Part shown: positions 9,175 to 18,067 of the stretch, piece by piece | How positions within the stretch are numbered: position 1 is the stretch's first letter | Layout: each line of letters opens with the position of its first letter | DNA from: [Scytonema hofmanni] UTEX 2349 | GTDB taxonomy: Bacteria > Cyanobacteriota > Cyanobacteriia > Cyanobacteriales > Nostocaceae | Direction: 5' to 3' | Assembly: GCF_000582685.1 (NCBI RefSeq) | Contig: NZ_KK073768.1 | Span: 4,057,077-4,121,076, forward strand | Length of the DNA: 64,000 bases | Program-made: the position numbers and the translations under genes | The notes under the pieces: generated by a model | Seen by the model: the letters and a program-made list of their open reading frames with translations, nothing else | What the model was told of the DNA's origin: nothing | Database searches by the model: none

Positions 9175-10223
9175 ACTCGATTCGCCTCCGATAGTAGGGC
9201 ATTAACTAATCTATTTGTCCGTTCTATATCTGCAAAACTAATTGGTGGGGCTTTCCCATCAATTAGGGCTTGATAAGTTTGGTCTAAAAGCCGATGCATC
9301 CCTTCATAAGGTGTTTTTTGCATAATCTTGTTACGAAAGTTAGTAAATGATGCTCCAACCAAATCGCAACCGTTGACAAAATGGTTTATGAGGGGAGATA
9401 GCAATTCACCAGCGCGGGGAATGACGCAACGTAGGTAAGGTTGAAACAAATCAGTTTCGGCATAACCTTTGGAACCGCGTACTATGACGTTGAAAGCTTT
9501 GGGTGGGGTGTGAGCGCTGAATCGAATTCGAGCATGACTAGAACCGGAGATAGCGATCGCATCTAGATCATCATACTTAAATAAATCTCCACCACCGTGA
9601 TTGCTCCATGCAGCACTAACGCGATCGAAATCGGGTATAAAGCGCACTACCAAGGAACACAAATGGGTAATGAAATCATGAATTACTCCTGCGGGCATTT
9701 TATGAATCGGATTAGGTAAGTTTTCGTCTGCGAATACTCCACCATCGCGAACAGGAAGCGCTATTCTGACTTCAACTTCTTGGATTTCACCGAGAATGCC
9801 ATCTGCAACTAATTTCTCAATTGCAAGGATTCTTTCATTAAAGCAATAATTTTGGTTTTCAATCAGCCAGCGGTTATGAGATTTGGCTAAAGCCCAAAGT
9901 TCTTGAAATTCATCGTAGGTAGGTGTAATTGGCTTTTCACAAAATACATGCGCGCCGGCTTCTAAGCAGGATGATGCAATTAGTTTGTGGGTATGAGGTG
10001 GAGTGAGAATGTGGACAACATCAGGCTTTATTTCATCTAACATTTGGCGAAAGTCGGTGTAAATTGACTCAGCGCCAAATCGTTTTGCTGCATAAGAAGC
10101 AGATGCTTTGGAAAGGTCACAAACACTCTTCAATTGCACGCGATCGCATTCAGATAGAAAACTTAAATGCTCTTTGGAAATTGCCCCTGTCCCAATTACT
10201 GCTGATTTTAATTTAGTTACCAT
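9171..10223 (-). CDS. Gfo/Idh/MocA family oxidoreductase
   Basis: NAD(P)-dependent dehydrogenase of 350 residues. The N-terminal dinucleotide fold has KSAVIGTGAISKEHLSFL, and the family motif HVFCEKP supplies the conserved Lys. The C-terminal half is the mixed-sheet substrate domain. Members oxidise or reduce sugar rings, often UDP- or GDP-sugars in surface polysaccharide loci. The ATG at 10223 is chosen because the fold begins a few residues later; longer versions run into the neighbouring gene. It starts 5 bp after the Wzy-like stop codon and overlaps the epimerase start by 4 bp. Confidence 0.92.
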   Translation of the reverse strand: MVTKLKSAVIGTGAISKEHLSFLSECDRVQLKSVCDLSKASASYAAKRFGAESIYTDFRQMLDEIKPDVVHILTPPHTHKLIASSCLEAGAHVFCEKPITPTYDEFQELWALAKSHNRWLIENQNYCFNERILAIEKLVADGILGEIQEVEVRIALPVRDGGVFADENLPNPIHKMPAGVIHDFITHLCSLVVRFIPDFDRVSAAWSNHGGGDLFKYDDLDAIAISGSSHARIRFSAHTPPKAFNVIVRGSKGYAETDLFQPYLRCVIPRAGELLSPLINHFVNGCDLVGASFTNFRNKIMQKTPYEGMHRLLDQTYQALIDGKAPPISFADIERTNRLVNALLSEANRV

Positions 10224-10228
10224 TAATA

Positions 10229-11431
10229 CTATTTTTCCTCTCGAGTAAAAACAACTGTGATAAACAAAACCCAATACAGGTTAGCACCATACAGCAAAAC
10301 ACTTTCTGTTACATTATTCAATGCTAGAAATACAAGATAAACAAATGACCAAAGTTTTTCGGGATTTTTAGTTGCATAAGCTTGTTTTAATGCCGAAAAA
10401 AAACTTCTGAAATAACTAATTAAAAAAAGTGATAAGCCAATCAAGCCAACATCAAGGGCTAAATCAATAAAGCCATTGTGGGCGTAAGGTGGAATCCAAC
10501 CAGGCAATATTGTTTCACCGATTTGAGCTGCATATTGACTGTTAGGTGCCCAAAATGCACCACGCCCATAACCTAATAATGGTCTTTCCACTAATCTAAT
10601 TAGTGCATAACCCCATAGGGGGGTTCGTCCAGTTAAACTTGGATCTTTTCCTAAACCAGTTAACAGTTCAATCCAATAAGTTAAAACTAATACGGCAAGA
10701 CATGCCAAAATCATAATTCCAATGTTTGCGAAAACTATGCTTATTTTTCCCTGCCAGCGAAAGTTTTTATAGAAATTCACCGTTAATATAAGCAGAAAAG
10801 AAATAACAAGAGAAGTTTTGGAAGTTGATAGTACGATTAATACTACCGATAAAATAAACCCAGTCCATTTATATAAAAATGATGTATTTTTCGGAAGTAA
10901 TAAAAATGTTAATGAACTTAAAACCATCATACTTCCCAGAACATTTTTGTGTCCGTATACTCCTTTCCACGCTCCTAGAAGTTCTATTACATCTGCTCCA
11001 TGTATCCCAATATCTGGGAATCCAAGTGCAACAATTATACTCAGAAATATTCCGATAAAGAAACTTAAGGCAAGGAGTTTTACCTGCTCTTTCAAGTTAA
11101 ATCGTATAGCAAAATATAACCCAAATGAAGTCATCATCCAGATATCTCTGGCATTAAATAAGGTAAAATCTGGAAATTCTGACCAGATAAACGAGAAAAA
11201 TAATAATCCAGTTAATATACTGACTAAGTTATTTCGACGAACTGTGATTATTGTACTTTTCCACGAGGCACAAATCAGAATGCTTGACATTCCCCAAACA
11301 AGAAATCTGATTAATGTGATGACGGGTTGTGCTACCACAAGACCTAGAGACTCTACACCAAAGATCCCTGAGAAGAAACTTAAACCTAAAATGATAAAAA
11401 TTTTCTCAGCGAGTCGGATAAATTTAGTCAC
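10229..11431 (-). CDS. O-antigen ligase/polymerase (Wzy-like) membrane protein
   Basis: Hydrophobic protein of 400 residues with about ten or eleven membrane segments, and a large central loop containing LTGRTPLWGYALIRLVERPLLGYGRGAFW, of which the GRTPLW and LLGYGRGAFW parts are typical of the Wzy/WaaL O-antigen ligase family. Within a Wzx-containing EPS cluster it is most likely the polymerase that joins flipped repeat units in the periplasm. Ligase activity is possible, since the two cannot be told apart by sequence alone. It probably starts at GTG 11431, because no ATG is available in the first 48 codons. Confidence 0.87.
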   Translation of the reverse strand: MTKFIRLAEKIFIILGLSFFSGIFGVESLGLVVAQPVITLIRFLVWGMSSILICASWKSTIITVRRNNLVSILTGLLFFSFIWSEFPDFTLFNARDIWMMTSFGLYFAIRFNLKEQVKLLALSFFIGIFLSIIVALGFPDIGIHGADVIELLGAWKGVYGHKNVLGSMMVLSSLTFLLLPKNTSFLYKWTGFILSVVLIVLSTSKTSLVISFLLILTVNFYKNFRWQGKISIVFANIGIMILACLAVLVLTYWIELLTGLGKDPSLTGRTPLWGYALIRLVERPLLGYGRGAFWAPNSQYAAQIGETILPGWIPPYAHNGFIDLALDVGLIGLSLFLISYFRSFFSALKQAYATKNPEKLWSFVYLVFLALNNVTESVLLYGANLYWVLFITVVFTREEK

Positions 11432-11451
11432 AACTGTATATATTCACTTAT

Positions 11452-11486
11452 AGGGGGAAAGGGGAAAGGGGAAAGGGGAAAGGGAA
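11452..11486. repeat. short tandem repeat (GGGGAAA heptamers)
   Basis: Five near-perfect copies of a GGGGAAA heptamer directly upstream of the Wzy-like gene. A partly complementary CCCCTTT-rich stretch lies at 11619-11645 on the other side of the same spacer. Confidence 0.85.
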
Positions 11487-11695
11487 GAAATTTTGTCCGA
11501 GGATTGAAGAACCAAACAAAATTGACACGCCTTTAAGGGAGGGGCTTCAAACCCGTATAGGGGGTCATATAAGAAAAAAACTGTTAGCGTGTTGCGAATA
11601 ACTTCTTAACATGAACCCCTTTTTTCCTTTCCCCTTTCCCCCTCCCAGATTGGTGAATTGATTTTTGGAAATAGCTAATGTCTCACCTAATCAAT
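11487..11695. other. spacer inside the EPS cluster
   Basis: No gene seen. It holds a pyrimidine-rich tract at 11619-11645 complementary to the heptamer tract at 11452-11486, so a single-stranded transcript could pair over the spacer. The gap separates the two GT2 genes from the Wzy-like gene and may divide the cluster into two transcription units. Confidence 0.5.
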
Positions 11696-12619
11696 CTACC
11701 TAGCAAAGCGCTCTCGATTAGCCATAACTGCCTTGGCATAGTTATAAATAATTCGAGGAGCGCACCGTAACCAAGAGCCGACAGAAAAGTTTTTTATATA
11801 CTCTTTGGTTTCAGGTATTTGTAATGCCTTATTTAAACTGGCTTTTCCTGCAAGTTTTCCGAAAGCATGAGAGTAAAGTTTGTTGGTAAAATTTTCTGTC
11901 TGGGGAAACCGCTCTTTTAAATAGTAGGAGGTTTTAATATTTGTATCGGCGTGAAGAATTTCAGCATCTGGTCTAAATTCAAATAAATTTGAGCCATGAA
12001 TTCGATGAACGGCAAGCTTTTCTGGTAATAATATCCCAGGAGCTAGATAAATTGCTGCTAACCGTAAAAAGTTGTCAGCCGATATTTTGAATTGCTCTGG
12101 CATTGGTAAAAATTGTGATAATAAATCACGCTTAAAACATAAACCACTGGTAGCTGGAAAAGCTGGCAGATTTTGCCCTCTTAAAATATCTTCGCGAAAG
12201 TCAGCTAACAAAAGCTCAGATACATCTTGATTTCTTTCTACTTCCAAAGAATGCCCATTTACATCAACATCATCCAGGGTATGAAAAATCCAACCAGCAC
12301 TCTTATGCTTATTAAAAAGTTCGATAATTCGACTTAATTTATTTAAAGCGCAATAATCATCAGCGTCTAGGAAACAAATGATTTCTCCTTTACTGGCTTG
12401 AAAACCTGCATTAAAAGCTGAGGCTTGTCCACCATTTTCTTTAAACACAGTGACGATTTTCTCCCCATAACTCTCAATAATTGCTCGTGAATTATCGGTG
12501 GAACCATCATCGACAACAACAACTTCTGTGGGGAAAGCTGTCTGATTTAAAGCACTAGCGATCGCTTGTGGTAAAAAGCGTTCGTAATTGTAATTGTTTA
12601 TGAGAATACTAACCAACAT
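11696..12619 (-). CDS. GT2 family glycosyltransferase
   Basis: GT-A fold transferase of 307 residues. The N terminus has VSILINNYNYERFLPQAI and VVVVDDGSTDNSRAII, the D-x-D type motif is ICFLDADDYC, and a later segment (about residues 160-230) resembles the acceptor region of WcaA-like enzymes. It transfers one sugar to a growing lipid-linked repeat unit in the cytoplasm. The ATG at 12619 has GAGGA eight bases upstream. A TTG six codons earlier is rejected. It lies 21 bp downstream of the second GT2 gene and is probably cotranscribed with it. Confidence 0.92.
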   Translation of the reverse strand: MLVSILINNYNYERFLPQAIASALNQTAFPTEVVVVDDGSTDNSRAIIESYGEKIVTVFKENGGQASAFNAGFQASKGEIICFLDADDYCALNKLSRIIELFNKHKSAGWIFHTLDDVDVNGHSLEVERNQDVSELLLADFREDILRGQNLPAFPATSGLCFKRDLLSQFLPMPEQFKISADNFLRLAAIYLAPGILLPEKLAVHRIHGSNLFEFRPDAEILHADTNIKTSYYLKERFPQTENFTNKLYSHAFGKLAGKASLNKALQIPETKEYIKNFSVGSWLRCAPRIIYNYAKAVMANRERFAR

Positions 12620-12640
12620 TTTATGATTCCTCGCCAAGTT

Positions 12641-13855
12641 TTACGATATTTTGTCTCTTTGTGTACGAACCCACCCACTTTGAGGTTTTACTAAAAATTG
12701 AAGATAAACTGGTATCTTCCAGAAAACGTAAAAAGGAATGGTTAAAAGTTTGTCTATAGGTAACTCTTGACGAGCGAATTTACCCCAAGCGATAAGAATT
12801 GCCATCAGAAAACAAAATCCCGCTGTCGCTACAATTGCTGCTGGTATCCATGATGTTGTGAAAATTACAAACACTAGAGAAACTATCATCAGCAATAACC
12901 AGATAACAACAAGTAAAGCTAAAGGAGGTACACACAAATCTAGGACACTTAATAACAAGTCAAACCTTTTTTGCTTCACTGCTTCTTTGAGCAAAATGGG
13001 GACATAAGTCTGCATATTTTGGAAATGACCGTGTTCCCAACGAGTTCTTTGACTTTTTGCAGCTTCCAATTGCTGTGGCAAATACCCTGTTACTTTTGCT
13101 TCTTGACAAAATACTGGTGCGTGTCCAGCTATGGTTAAATCCAAGCCTAGTTTTAAGTCTTCAACCAGTTGATCGTTGGCTAAATCACAAGTGCGAATGA
13201 TTGACCAAGGGAAAGCCATACCTGTACCCAGTAAGGAGCAGGGCAGTCCCAAGTAGGCTGTTCCACGGGGACGAACTAAGTTCTTGACGATGATGGAAAA
13301 TTGGGAAACAAAGTCTTTTGACGACTGAGAGTTTTTTGGTCTTACCATCAAGTAGGTAGCTTGGATTGGTCGCATCAGAGCGATCGCACGCTGAGATAAT
13401 TGAGCGATCGCATCTTCATAAACTGTACAATCAGCATCAATTATTACAACTACATCAGGAGGATCTGACTCAATGAACTGTAAGCCATAATCTAAAGCGT
13501 ATCCCTTACCTTTGCGCTGAATATCGTGACGTTCAATAACTGTTGCACCCATTGTACGGGCAATCTCAGCTGTTGCATCATGACAATTATCAGCAACCAC
13601 TACCAAGCGGTCTTGTTTTTTTAAAGCTGGGGTCAATTTTTCTAATGTTGAACCAATTACAACTTCTTCATTGTGTGCTGGTACTAAAACAGTAACTTTG
13701 GTATCTTGCCAATTATTTTTATCAGCAACATTAGCCGTTTGAAACAGAGATGCAATACATTCAATCAGAAAAAATAAGCAAATAACAAATAAAAATAATG
13801 CGCTCAATGTCAGAGCAGCATTAAGAAATAAAGCCAGGAAATGGCTAATAGACAT
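12641..13855 (-). CDS. membrane-anchored GT2 glycosyltransferase
   Basis: 404 residues with an N-terminal membrane helix (FLALFLNAALTLSALFLFVI), a cytoplasmic GT2 domain and two to three C-terminal hydrophobic segments (LCVPPLALLVVIWLLLMIVS; IPAAIVATAGFCFLMAILIA). Catalytic motifs are VTVLVPAHNEEVVIGSTLEK, VVIIDADCTV and the QRTRWEHGHF segment, which corresponds to the Q-x2-RW motif of processive-type beta-glycosyltransferases. This architecture fits enzymes acting at the membrane. Whether it is processive or adds one residue is not decided by the sequence. Confidence 0.9.
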   Translation of the reverse strand: MSISHFLALFLNAALTLSALFLFVICLFFLIECIASLFQTANVADKNNWQDTKVTVLVPAHNEEVVIGSTLEKLTPALKKQDRLVVVADNCHDATAEIARTMGATVIERHDIQRKGKGYALDYGLQFIESDPPDVVVIIDADCTVYEDAIAQLSQRAIALMRPIQATYLMVRPKNSQSSKDFVSQFSIIVKNLVRPRGTAYLGLPCSLLGTGMAFPWSIIRTCDLANDQLVEDLKLGLDLTIAGHAPVFCQEAKVTGYLPQQLEAAKSQRTRWEHGHFQNMQTYVPILLKEAVKQKRFDLLLSVLDLCVPPLALLVVIWLLLMIVSLVFVIFTTSWIPAAIVATAGFCFLMAILIAWGKFARQELPIDKLLTIPFYVFWKIPVYLQFLVKPQSGWVRTQRDKIS

Positions 13856-13909
13856 AGCATTGTTACCTCAATTAATTACTTGAGTCACCACTTTTGGCAA
13901 TTAGATAAT

Positions 13910-14476
13910 TTAAAGTTTTGCAGAAATAATTTTTGCAGGTATGCCAACTGCCGTTGCTCCTGCGGGAACATCGTAGAGAACTACAGCATTAGCACCAATA
14001 TTTGCACCATCTCCAATAGTGACGTTACCAAAAATTTTCGCTCCCGCACCAACATTGACACGTTTACCTAATTTTGGTGCATCAAAGAGACGATCTAAAT
14101 GACGGTTTCCTAAAGTAACAGCTTGACGAATAATACTGTCATCACCAATCGAACAATTTCCATGAATAACAATTGCTCCTTGGTGTTCAATAATTACCCG
14201 ACGACCAAGTTCGACAGTGTAAGGTAGTTCAATTCCATAAGTGTTGCGAATTTTGCGAAACAACATTCGATATAGAATGCTGAAGGGTGCACGAAGTAGT
14301 TTCGGTTGAATTTTCATCCTCCAGACTCCAAAACGGTGAACCGCAACTGCTCTAAATCCTGGTTTAGTCCAATCACGTCCATGAGCAATCCAGTCTTCTT
14401 TAATTTGCTGCCAAAAACTTATATAAGAAGTAGATACTTGATTTTTATTTGCTCTCAAGTCAATTTTTACACTCAT
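13910..14476 (-). CDS. left-handed beta-helix acetyltransferase (serine acetyltransferase/WcaB-like)
   Basis: 188-residue hexapeptide-repeat O-acetyltransferase. After a helical N-terminal part, hexapeptide turns run from about residue 90 (VIIEHQGAIVIHGNCSIGDD, then VGAGAKIFGNVTIGDGANIG) and end in AVGIPAKII. This resembles serine acetyltransferase CysE and the colanic acid transferase WcaB. Its place between the Wzc gene and the GT2 genes favours acetylation of a polysaccharide or sugar precursor over cysteine synthesis, but that is inference. AAGGAG lies nine bases before the ATG. Confidence 0.88.
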   Translation of the reverse strand: MSVKIDLRANKNQVSTSYISFWQQIKEDWIAHGRDWTKPGFRAVAVHRFGVWRMKIQPKLLRAPFSILYRMLFRKIRNTYGIELPYTVELGRRVIIEHQGAIVIHGNCSIGDDSIIRQAVTLGNRHLDRLFDAPKLGKRVNVGAGAKIFGNVTIGDGANIGANAVVLYDVPAGATAVGIPAKIISAKL

Positions 14477-14521
14477 TATTTATTACTCCTTAAGGAACTT
14501 GAAAACACTGCTGAGTTTGAC

Positions 14522-16702
14522 TTATTTGTACATCAACGGTTCAATTTCTCTTTCAGTTTGTGTGATACTCTGCCCAACTCGACGTTTGGAGTAATAAAAA
14601 TAGCTGTCAGGTTCCTGCTTGACATCGACACCATTGCCAATAATGCCCAAAACGTGAGCTTCGGAACGTTCTAGCAGCGACTTAGCAGCTTTAGCGCTAG
14701 CTAAATCTAAAACACCAGGTTGAGCTACTAATAAAACTCCATCCACCATTTTTCCCAGAACTGCTGCATCAACTGTGTTAACTAAAGGAGGAGTATCAAA
14801 TACGATGTAGTCATAGCTTTGCGAGAATTTATCAATCAAAGAAGTCATGCGATCGGAATCAATTAAAGCTAAGGGGTTAGGAGGTTGGACTCCCGCTGTG
14901 AGGACAGATAAATATTTTGTGACTACTCGTATAGCTTGGGGAAATTCATCTTGACCAACAATAATATTACTTAAACCGACTGAGTTTATTAAACCCCACA
15001 AATGATGTTGTGATGGAGAATGCATGTCTGCATCAACTAGTAAAACTCGTCGTCCTGCTTGAGCGATCGCTCCACATAAATTTGCACAAACTTCTGATTT
15101 TCCCTCTTCCGTCAGAGAACTGGTGACTACAATGGTGCGGACTTTTTTATGGCTAATAAATTTTAAATTTGCCTGAAGCATTTGATATGCTTGATGAATC
15201 ATTAAGCTAGGAGTAGAAGGTGCGATCGCATCTTCAAACAAGTTAATATAAATAGATTTACTATTTGATTCAAACTTGGGAATTAACCCGACTAAACTGT
15301 AGCCAAAAAATATCTCGATTTCCTTAACTGTTTTTAAGGATTTATCAATTAAATCTACAAAAAATGCAGCACTTACACCAAATAACAAACCGGCAAATAC
15401 ACTACCTCCTGCTAACATCAGTGTTAGTTTAGATAAAATTGGTTTTTCCGGAACTTCTGCAAGTTCAATTATTCTGGCAGTTCCAATACTTTGCTTTTCT
15501 GCTATTTGAATGTCTTTTTGTCTGGTTACAAGGGTTTCGACATTAGTTTGGGCAACAGTCAATTTTCGCTCTAAATCTCCTTGCTGCTTTTCTAAATTTG
15601 GCATAATAGCCAATTTCTGCTGATAAGTTCCCCGGATATTAGACAAAGTTTGTATTTTTTTCTCTAAACCCTGTCGTTCCACTTGTAATTGTAAATATTT
15701 AGTTGCTAAATCTTCCTTAATCTTTCCTATTTGCAAATTGCCAACGGAAACATTTTCTTTACTTCCTGTTGCTTGATCGACCCGCTGCTGTAATAACAAT
15801 TTTAAACTTCTTTCTTGATTTTGTAAGGCAATGATAAATGGATGATCGTCGGTGTAACGTGTTTTTTCAGTTGCTAGCTTAGTTTGTAATTTTTGTAACT
15901 CACCTAAAGCATCCTGTACACCAGCTATTTGACTGAGGGAAGTAATTTTTAGAGTTTGCTGTCTTTGCAAATTTAATTGCTTACCTATTTGTGCTTCTTG
16001 AGCACTCACATCTGTAAGCATTGCTTTAGATTGATTTATTTCCCCATCTAGCTGGGCAATATTTTTAATAGCGGTACTTGCTTCCTCTGGAAGTTCGATA
16101 ATTTGATTTTTGTTTTTAAATTGACGTAGTGCCTCTGCTGTCCGGTCTAATTCTTGTTGAGACAACTGTAGTTGTTCTTTAATAAATTCACCAGCTGCCA
16201 AGACTTGAGAAGTATTAGATTGAATATTATTTTTAATATAAGATTGCATCAACTCATTAACTAGTGATGCTGACTTTTTCGCATTTTTTGATGTGTAGGA
16301 AACTTTTAGTACATCTGTGCCAACAATTGGTTCAACTTTGAGGTCAAGTAACTCTGGTTCTTGGAGTTTACCTTTTTTATCTACTATACCGACAGTCTTG
16401 ATAGCTGCTTTTAAAAGAGGTTTAGATTTTAAAATTACAGCTTGTGTTGTTAAAGGATTAACTTCACGCACTAAAGATTCTAAATCACCTATTTTTTCAC
16501 CTGCTTTTGTTAGGGAAGAGATTCGATCTGATTTAAAAAGTATCATTCCACTTGCCTCGTATTTAGGTTTTTGCTTAAAGATCGCAAAACCTGTTAATCC
16601 TACTGAAGCAAGAAAAACTGCCACTACAACTCTCCAGCGACGTTTTAAAACTAGCCAATATTGTTGAATGTCTATTTCTTCTTGATTGTCTTTAGTTTGC
16701 AT
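14522..16702 (-). CDS. polysaccharide copolymerase / tyrosine autokinase (Wzc-like)
   Basis: 726 residues from the ATG at 16702; a TTG seven codons upstream is less likely. The N-terminal Wzz domain has a first membrane helix (VVVAVFLASVGLTGFAIF) and a long periplasmic coiled coil (about 150-400). A second helix is LAGGSVFAGLLFGVSAAFF, followed by a cytoplasmic BY-kinase domain with Walker A LTEEGKSEV, Walker A' VLLVDADMHSPSQHH and Walker B YDYIVFDTPP. The C-terminal tail has a Tyr cluster (SYFYYSKRR) suited to autophosphorylation. It controls chain length and export. First gene of the cluster; no Wza partner seen here. Confidence 0.95.
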   Translation of the reverse strand: MQTKDNQEEIDIQQYWLVLKRRWRVVVAVFLASVGLTGFAIFKQKPKYEASGMILFKSDRISSLTKAGEKIGDLESLVREVNPLTTQAVILKSKPLLKAAIKTVGIVDKKGKLQEPELLDLKVEPIVGTDVLKVSYTSKNAKKSASLVNELMQSYIKNNIQSNTSQVLAAGEFIKEQLQLSQQELDRTAEALRQFKNKNQIIELPEEASTAIKNIAQLDGEINQSKAMLTDVSAQEAQIGKQLNLQRQQTLKITSLSQIAGVQDALGELQKLQTKLATEKTRYTDDHPFIIALQNQERSLKLLLQQRVDQATGSKENVSVGNLQIGKIKEDLATKYLQLQVERQGLEKKIQTLSNIRGTYQQKLAIMPNLEKQQGDLERKLTVAQTNVETLVTRQKDIQIAEKQSIGTARIIELAEVPEKPILSKLTLMLAGGSVFAGLLFGVSAAFFVDLIDKSLKTVKEIEIFFGYSLVGLIPKFESNSKSIYINLFEDAIAPSTPSLMIHQAYQMLQANLKFISHKKVRTIVVTSSLTEEGKSEVCANLCGAIAQAGRRVLLVDADMHSPSQHHLWGLINSVGLSNIIVGQDEFPQAIRVVTKYLSVLTAGVQPPNPLALIDSDRMTSLIDKFSQSYDYIVFDTPPLVNTVDAAVLGKMVDGVLLVAQPGVLDLASAKAAKSLLERSEAHVLGIIGNGVDVKQEPDSYFYYSKRRVGQSITQTEREIEPLMYK

Positions 16703-16804
16703 GTGAGTTACCTGATTGTACAATAGTCCTTAGTTATTAGTGAAAAACGCAAATGACTAAGGATGACTTTAACGAAACAACGTTTCTTTTAGTTAGTTAT
16801 CTTG

Positions 16805-17227
16805 TTAATAGTAAGTTTTTACTGCATTTGGGGAACCACTTGCATTTTTCCGAGTAAATTCGCTAACGCTGGGATTGCCTTCGGTATGAGCTACTCCTAC
16901 GGCTTGCTGCCAAATTTGTGCTGGTGCTACAGACACTTTGTATGTATAATCATTCAGTTTTTGAACATGATACCACTGGGTTTTTTGACAGCGATCGCAC
17001 CAAAATGCTTCTAACCATTCACCTTTTAGGTTAACTGTGCTTTGAGTAGCTAAATTCGTCTTTTTTCGGCTGAGTTTTTTTTGCTTGAGTAAATCGACGT
17101 TGGCAAACAATGAATACTTTTGACTCACACTATGGAGATAGCATCCATCAATTGGACAGTAAATAGACCGTCGCTTTGAACGTTTTCGATTTTGGTCACA
17201 CCTTTTGTGTAATTTTACCTCTATCAT
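16805..17227 (-). CDS. conserved cyanobacterial protein with paired Cys motifs
   Basis: Unknown function; about 140 residues from the ATG at 17227. Upstream codons could extend the frame to a TTG at 17317 but encode a hydrophobic stretch that seems unrelated. A basic N terminus (CDQNRKRSKRR) is followed by CPIDGC and, later, FWCDRCQKTQWYHV, together a possible zinc-binding CxxxxC/CxxC arrangement. I recognise this as a protein type conserved in filamentous cyanobacteria, but it has no assigned role. It lies about 100 bp upstream of the Wzc-like gene, on the same strand. Confidence 0.7.
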   Translation of the reverse strand: MIEVKLHKRCDQNRKRSKRRSIYCPIDGCYLHSVSQKYSLFANVDLLKQKKLSRKKTNLATQSTVNLKGEWLEAFWCDRCQKTQWYHVQKLNDYTYKVSVAPAQIWQQAVGVAHTEGNPSVSEFTRKNASGSPNAVKTYY

Positions 17228-18067
17228 TGATAAAAACATTCCATATAAAGAAGGTAATGCTGGAGGGACTGAGATCAAAAAGACCATCAAAGCCCAACTC
17301 CTATTGACAAAAATCAATTATTGAATTGTATACACATTGATAGACAAAATTTGTATTTTTTTGTTTTTAAATTATACAAATCAAAGACTTTCGTCTTCAT
17401 TTATTCAATTAGAACAAAAATATACAAGGTAAAAAAATACATCACTAATTTGCCCGATCAAGTTGTTTTTATTTTAATAATGTTATTTTGATAACTTAGG
17501 TTATCTGTAAATTATCATACAATATATTCAAAAATAAGAAGGTGGGAAAAGTAGGTAAAATCAAACCGACTGCATATGTATAAACACCTCTCTTGAAAGG
17601 ACATAAAAGGTGGGAAAGGTAAGAAAGGTGGGTCAAAGCTCCTAACTATGTCACAAAAATAATCTTTGAACTGTTTACTCTACATACGTGATAGCTGACG
17701 TATTATACACTTATGAGTAAAAAATATGATTGCACTCTTTTGGCAAAAAGGCTTTAATTAAGGGTAAAATTCAATTGCAGGCAAATGTAATATATGGATA
17801 ATAACAAGGGCTTTGAGCCAAGTTATTGAAGTCTATATAAATAAGTAGATTTATCTCCGGTGAAAATATATTCAATATAGAAATCGAATTTTATTTTTGA
17901 AGAAAATTAGGTATTTGTCAGGTGCTGTACTTTCGTCCCTAACGCACCATTCTCAAGAGTAAGGCAAATACAAAGATTGAAAGGATGTGTGTTGGAAATT
18001 ACTCCAAGATATACTACACTTTCAACTTAAAACTCGGAGATTGTTAAATTATCAATCAAACGCTCAA
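17228..18067. other. long gene-free region between divergent genes
   Basis: About 840 bp, AT-rich, between the minus-strand Cys-motif gene and the plus-strand AAA-CHASE2 gene. No tRNA, rRNA or convincing gene was seen. It contains a purine-rich imperfect repeat of GGTGGGAAA/GGTAAGAAA units around 17541-17633. It probably holds both divergent promoters; no defined operator is recognised. Confidence 0.5.
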
